Below are positions 3,936-5,459 of a DNA stretch of 5,459 bases, in pieces (the stretch's first letter is position 1; each line of letters opens with the position of its first letter). Origin of the DNA: JALUUH01 sp964636675 (GTDB lineage Bacteria; Pseudomonadota; Gammaproteobacteria; S012-40). A program made the translations under genes and the position numbers. A model generated the notes under the pieces. It searched no databases, had not been told where the DNA came from, and saw nothing but the letters and a program-made list of their open reading frames with translations. Location: assembly GCA_964636675.1 (NCBI GenBank), contig CAZWUO010000222.1:1-5459 (forward strand). The letters run 5' to 3'.

Positions 3936-5444
3936 CTAAAGTGCCATTAAACTCTTGCCAGAATAAACAACATCCAGTCCAAAATCAGGATTGTTAGATG
4001 TGATTTTGTTTACCTTTACAGGGGCTTCTGACTTAATAACCATTTCGACTTTTCCGGCCATTTCGGTTTTTTGTTGTCCCCGTGTTAATAAACCAGAGCT
4101 TTTGGAAACAGGTGACCTAGCCTGTTGTAATAGACTGGGCTGACCCTTATCAGTGACGGTTCTTACCAACTCTTGAGTAGCAGGAGGGATTTCAGGAAAT
4201 AGCTTTTCACCCCCATCAAATAAACTTTTGGCTAAGCCTGATAAAGTGGAAACAAGGCTATTATTGGCAATAAGGTCTATGAATTCAACAACACTTTCCA
4301 CAATGCCTATCATAAGCTCCCTAAAAGGCTCGAAATTATCGTATAACGCTTTTGCACTAACCCCAAGAACCGAGACAGCCGTGATAAACGCCCCTAGTGG
4401 GGTCGCTGTTAAAGCAACGCCGAGCGTGACTATGGCCCCCAATAAAGGCCCGGCTAATATAGCCGCTGCCGCAATGGCAATTGTTTTCAGCCCCCCCATG
4501 GCTTCAACAAAGTTAAAAACACCCGGTGCAATATCCACAACCCACTTTGCAAGCTCCTTAATACTCTTCGCTGCTTTTTTAGCAAACTCAGCCACCTTAA
4601 CGTTAATAACATCTTTGTTTAGCTTGTACCAATCCAGCAGCCCCTTCACTAATGAGGCTATCTCTGGCATGAGTTCCGAGCCGATAGCAAAGGATAAATT
4701 CCTAATCACGGAGGATACATTTGTCAGCATATCTCGAAATTTTGACGACTTTTTTAGTGTTTCTTTGTCCAAAACAAAACCATACTCCCGAGCCTCTTTC
4801 TTAAGCCGCTCTATCTCGTCCGCACCCTGTGCAGTAATCTTAACTAGCTCTCGACCAGCCTCACTAAAAGCCTTATCCCCTAGTAATATCTGTCGTTGCT
4901 GGTCGGGTAATTTGGCCATTGCCTTAATCATAAAATCATAGGCGTCTGTGTTGTTATCAATCGCTAATACCTGGGTTAAGAATTCTGGATTCACCTTTTT
5001 TAACAACCCAAATAACTCCCCTGATCCGTTTCTAGCTTCTGCCAGACGCTTCGTGAACGCCTGCATAGATTTGGTTATGGTCTCAGTGGATACGCCGGAA
5101 CGCTCTGCAACAAAACGCCATTCCTGCAGGGCATCCGTAGAAATATCAAAGTTAGTAGCCGTTTTGCTTATTTCGTCACCTGTCGCTGCCATTTTACTAA
5201 CTGCAGCAACTAGCCCAGCAGCAGCTCCCACACCTACCACCCCAACTTTTGCCAACTGGCCAGATAAACCAGCAACACTGCCGCGCAGCTCTCTAAAGCC
5301 ACTGGCCCGATCTAGTCCTTTGACTGACTTTATTAACCCGCGTAAGGGCGCTCGCATCTTGTTCAGATCAGAATTAATTTGTCGTAGCGGTGCGCTTGCT
5401 TTGTTAGCTACCGAGATTACCGCTTGTAATTTTAAATCAGCCAT
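3936..5444 (-). CDS. Phage tail tape measure protein, short P2/Mu-like type
   Basis: This 502-residue protein sets the length of a contractile or flexible phage tail and is threaded through the tube. The N-terminus (MADLKLQAVISVANKASAPLR) and following coiled-coil region resemble P2 T and Mu-like tape measures. Residues 66-87 and 318-365 are Gly/Ala-rich hydrophobic segments typical of these proteins. Residues 95-136 contain the hallmark region ISTDALQEWRFVAERSGVS. The C-terminus ends in a short beta-type tail (VKVNKITSNNPDFGL). It is short for the family (P2 T is about 800 residues); by the usual ~0.15 nm per residue this suggests a tail near 75 nm. The start has AAGGAT six bases upstream. 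It appears intact. Unusually, no other tail gene follows: the next features downstream are an immunity promoter and terminator. Confidence 0.9.
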   Translation of the reverse strand: MADLKLQAVISVANKASAPLRQINSDLNKMRAPLRGLIKSVKGLDRASGFRELRGSVAGLSGQLAKVGVVGVGAAAGLVAAVSKMAATGDEISKTATNFDISTDALQEWRFVAERSGVSTETITKSMQAFTKRLAEARNGSGELFGLLKKVNPEFLTQVLAIDNNTDAYDFMIKAMAKLPDQQRQILLGDKAFSEAGRELVKITAQGADEIERLKKEAREYGFVLDKETLKKSSKFRDMLTNVSSVIRNLSFAIGSELMPEIASLVKGLLDWYKLNKDVINVKVAEFAKKAAKSIKELAKWVVDIAPGVFNFVEAMGGLKTIAIAAAAILAGPLLGAIVTLGVALTATPLGAFITAVSVLGVSAKALYDNFEPFRELMIGIVESVVEFIDLIANNSLVSTLSGLAKSLFDGGEKLFPEIPPATQELVRTVTDKGQPSLLQQARSPVSKSSGLLTRGQQKTEMAGKVEMVIKSEAPVKVNKITSNNPDFGLDVVYSGKSLMAL

Positions 5445-5459
5445 TGGTTTATCCTTTTT

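Noticed and set aside
4228..4941. Plus-strand 237-aa open frame
   Set aside because: It is antisense to the tape measure gene, low in complexity and rich in Ser/Ala/Thr, with no recognisable domain. It is a shadow of the real gene.

Overview
The window looks like one end of an integrated phage-type element in an AT-rich gammaproteobacterium, probably marine (Vibrio, Shewanella or Pseudoalteromonas-like). The genus is a guess from base composition and protein style. The phage assignment rests on a tail tape measure gene, a C4/CI-type phage antisense RNA immunity unit, and a copy of a tRNA 3' end that looks like an attachment site.

Layout, left to right. Bases 1-40 are probably host DNA. Bases 41-63 match, on the minus strand, the last 23 bases of a tRNA-Ser-type gene (T-loop to CCA) with no tRNA body attached. 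That is the expected distal attachment repeat, so the element should extend rightward out of the window to an intact tRNA gene. Bases 64-417 hold no gene but contain short direct repeats (117-140), a 9-bp inverted repeat and three degenerate 48-bp-spaced repeats, which may be integrase arm sites. A minus-strand gene (418-1494) encodes an orphan PD-(D/E)XK nuclease of the HsdR N-terminal type, probably a defence cargo gene. After a gene-poor stretch comes a plus-strand gene (2010-2300) for a small secreted protein built of two nearly identical 37-residue repeats. It ends in a bidirectional terminator that it shares with the operon on the other strand.

Bases 2441-3644 form a tightly packed minus-strand operon of three unrecognised genes (82, 197 and 122 aa), each overlapping the next by ATGA. 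Upstream of it, 3645-3926 is the most informative part: a near-consensus sigma-70 promoter, a leader with hairpins and an intrinsic terminator, then a ~64-nt structured RNA. This RNA carries two antisense boxes. Both complements occur in the leader and again downstream, where one covers the Shine-Dalgarno of the 82-aa gene. This is the architecture of phage P1/P7 c4 and satellite P4 CI RNA, so the three-gene operon sits where icd/ant or a replication operon would normally be. It is probably the lytic-switch or induction output of the element.

At the right edge, 3936-5444 (minus) is a complete, short (502 aa) P2/Mu-style tape measure protein. Its stop codon is followed within about ten bases by the immunity promoter, with none of the tail genes that usually follow. 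The element is therefore either a rearranged prophage or a phage satellite carrying its own tape measure. The window alone cannot decide between these.
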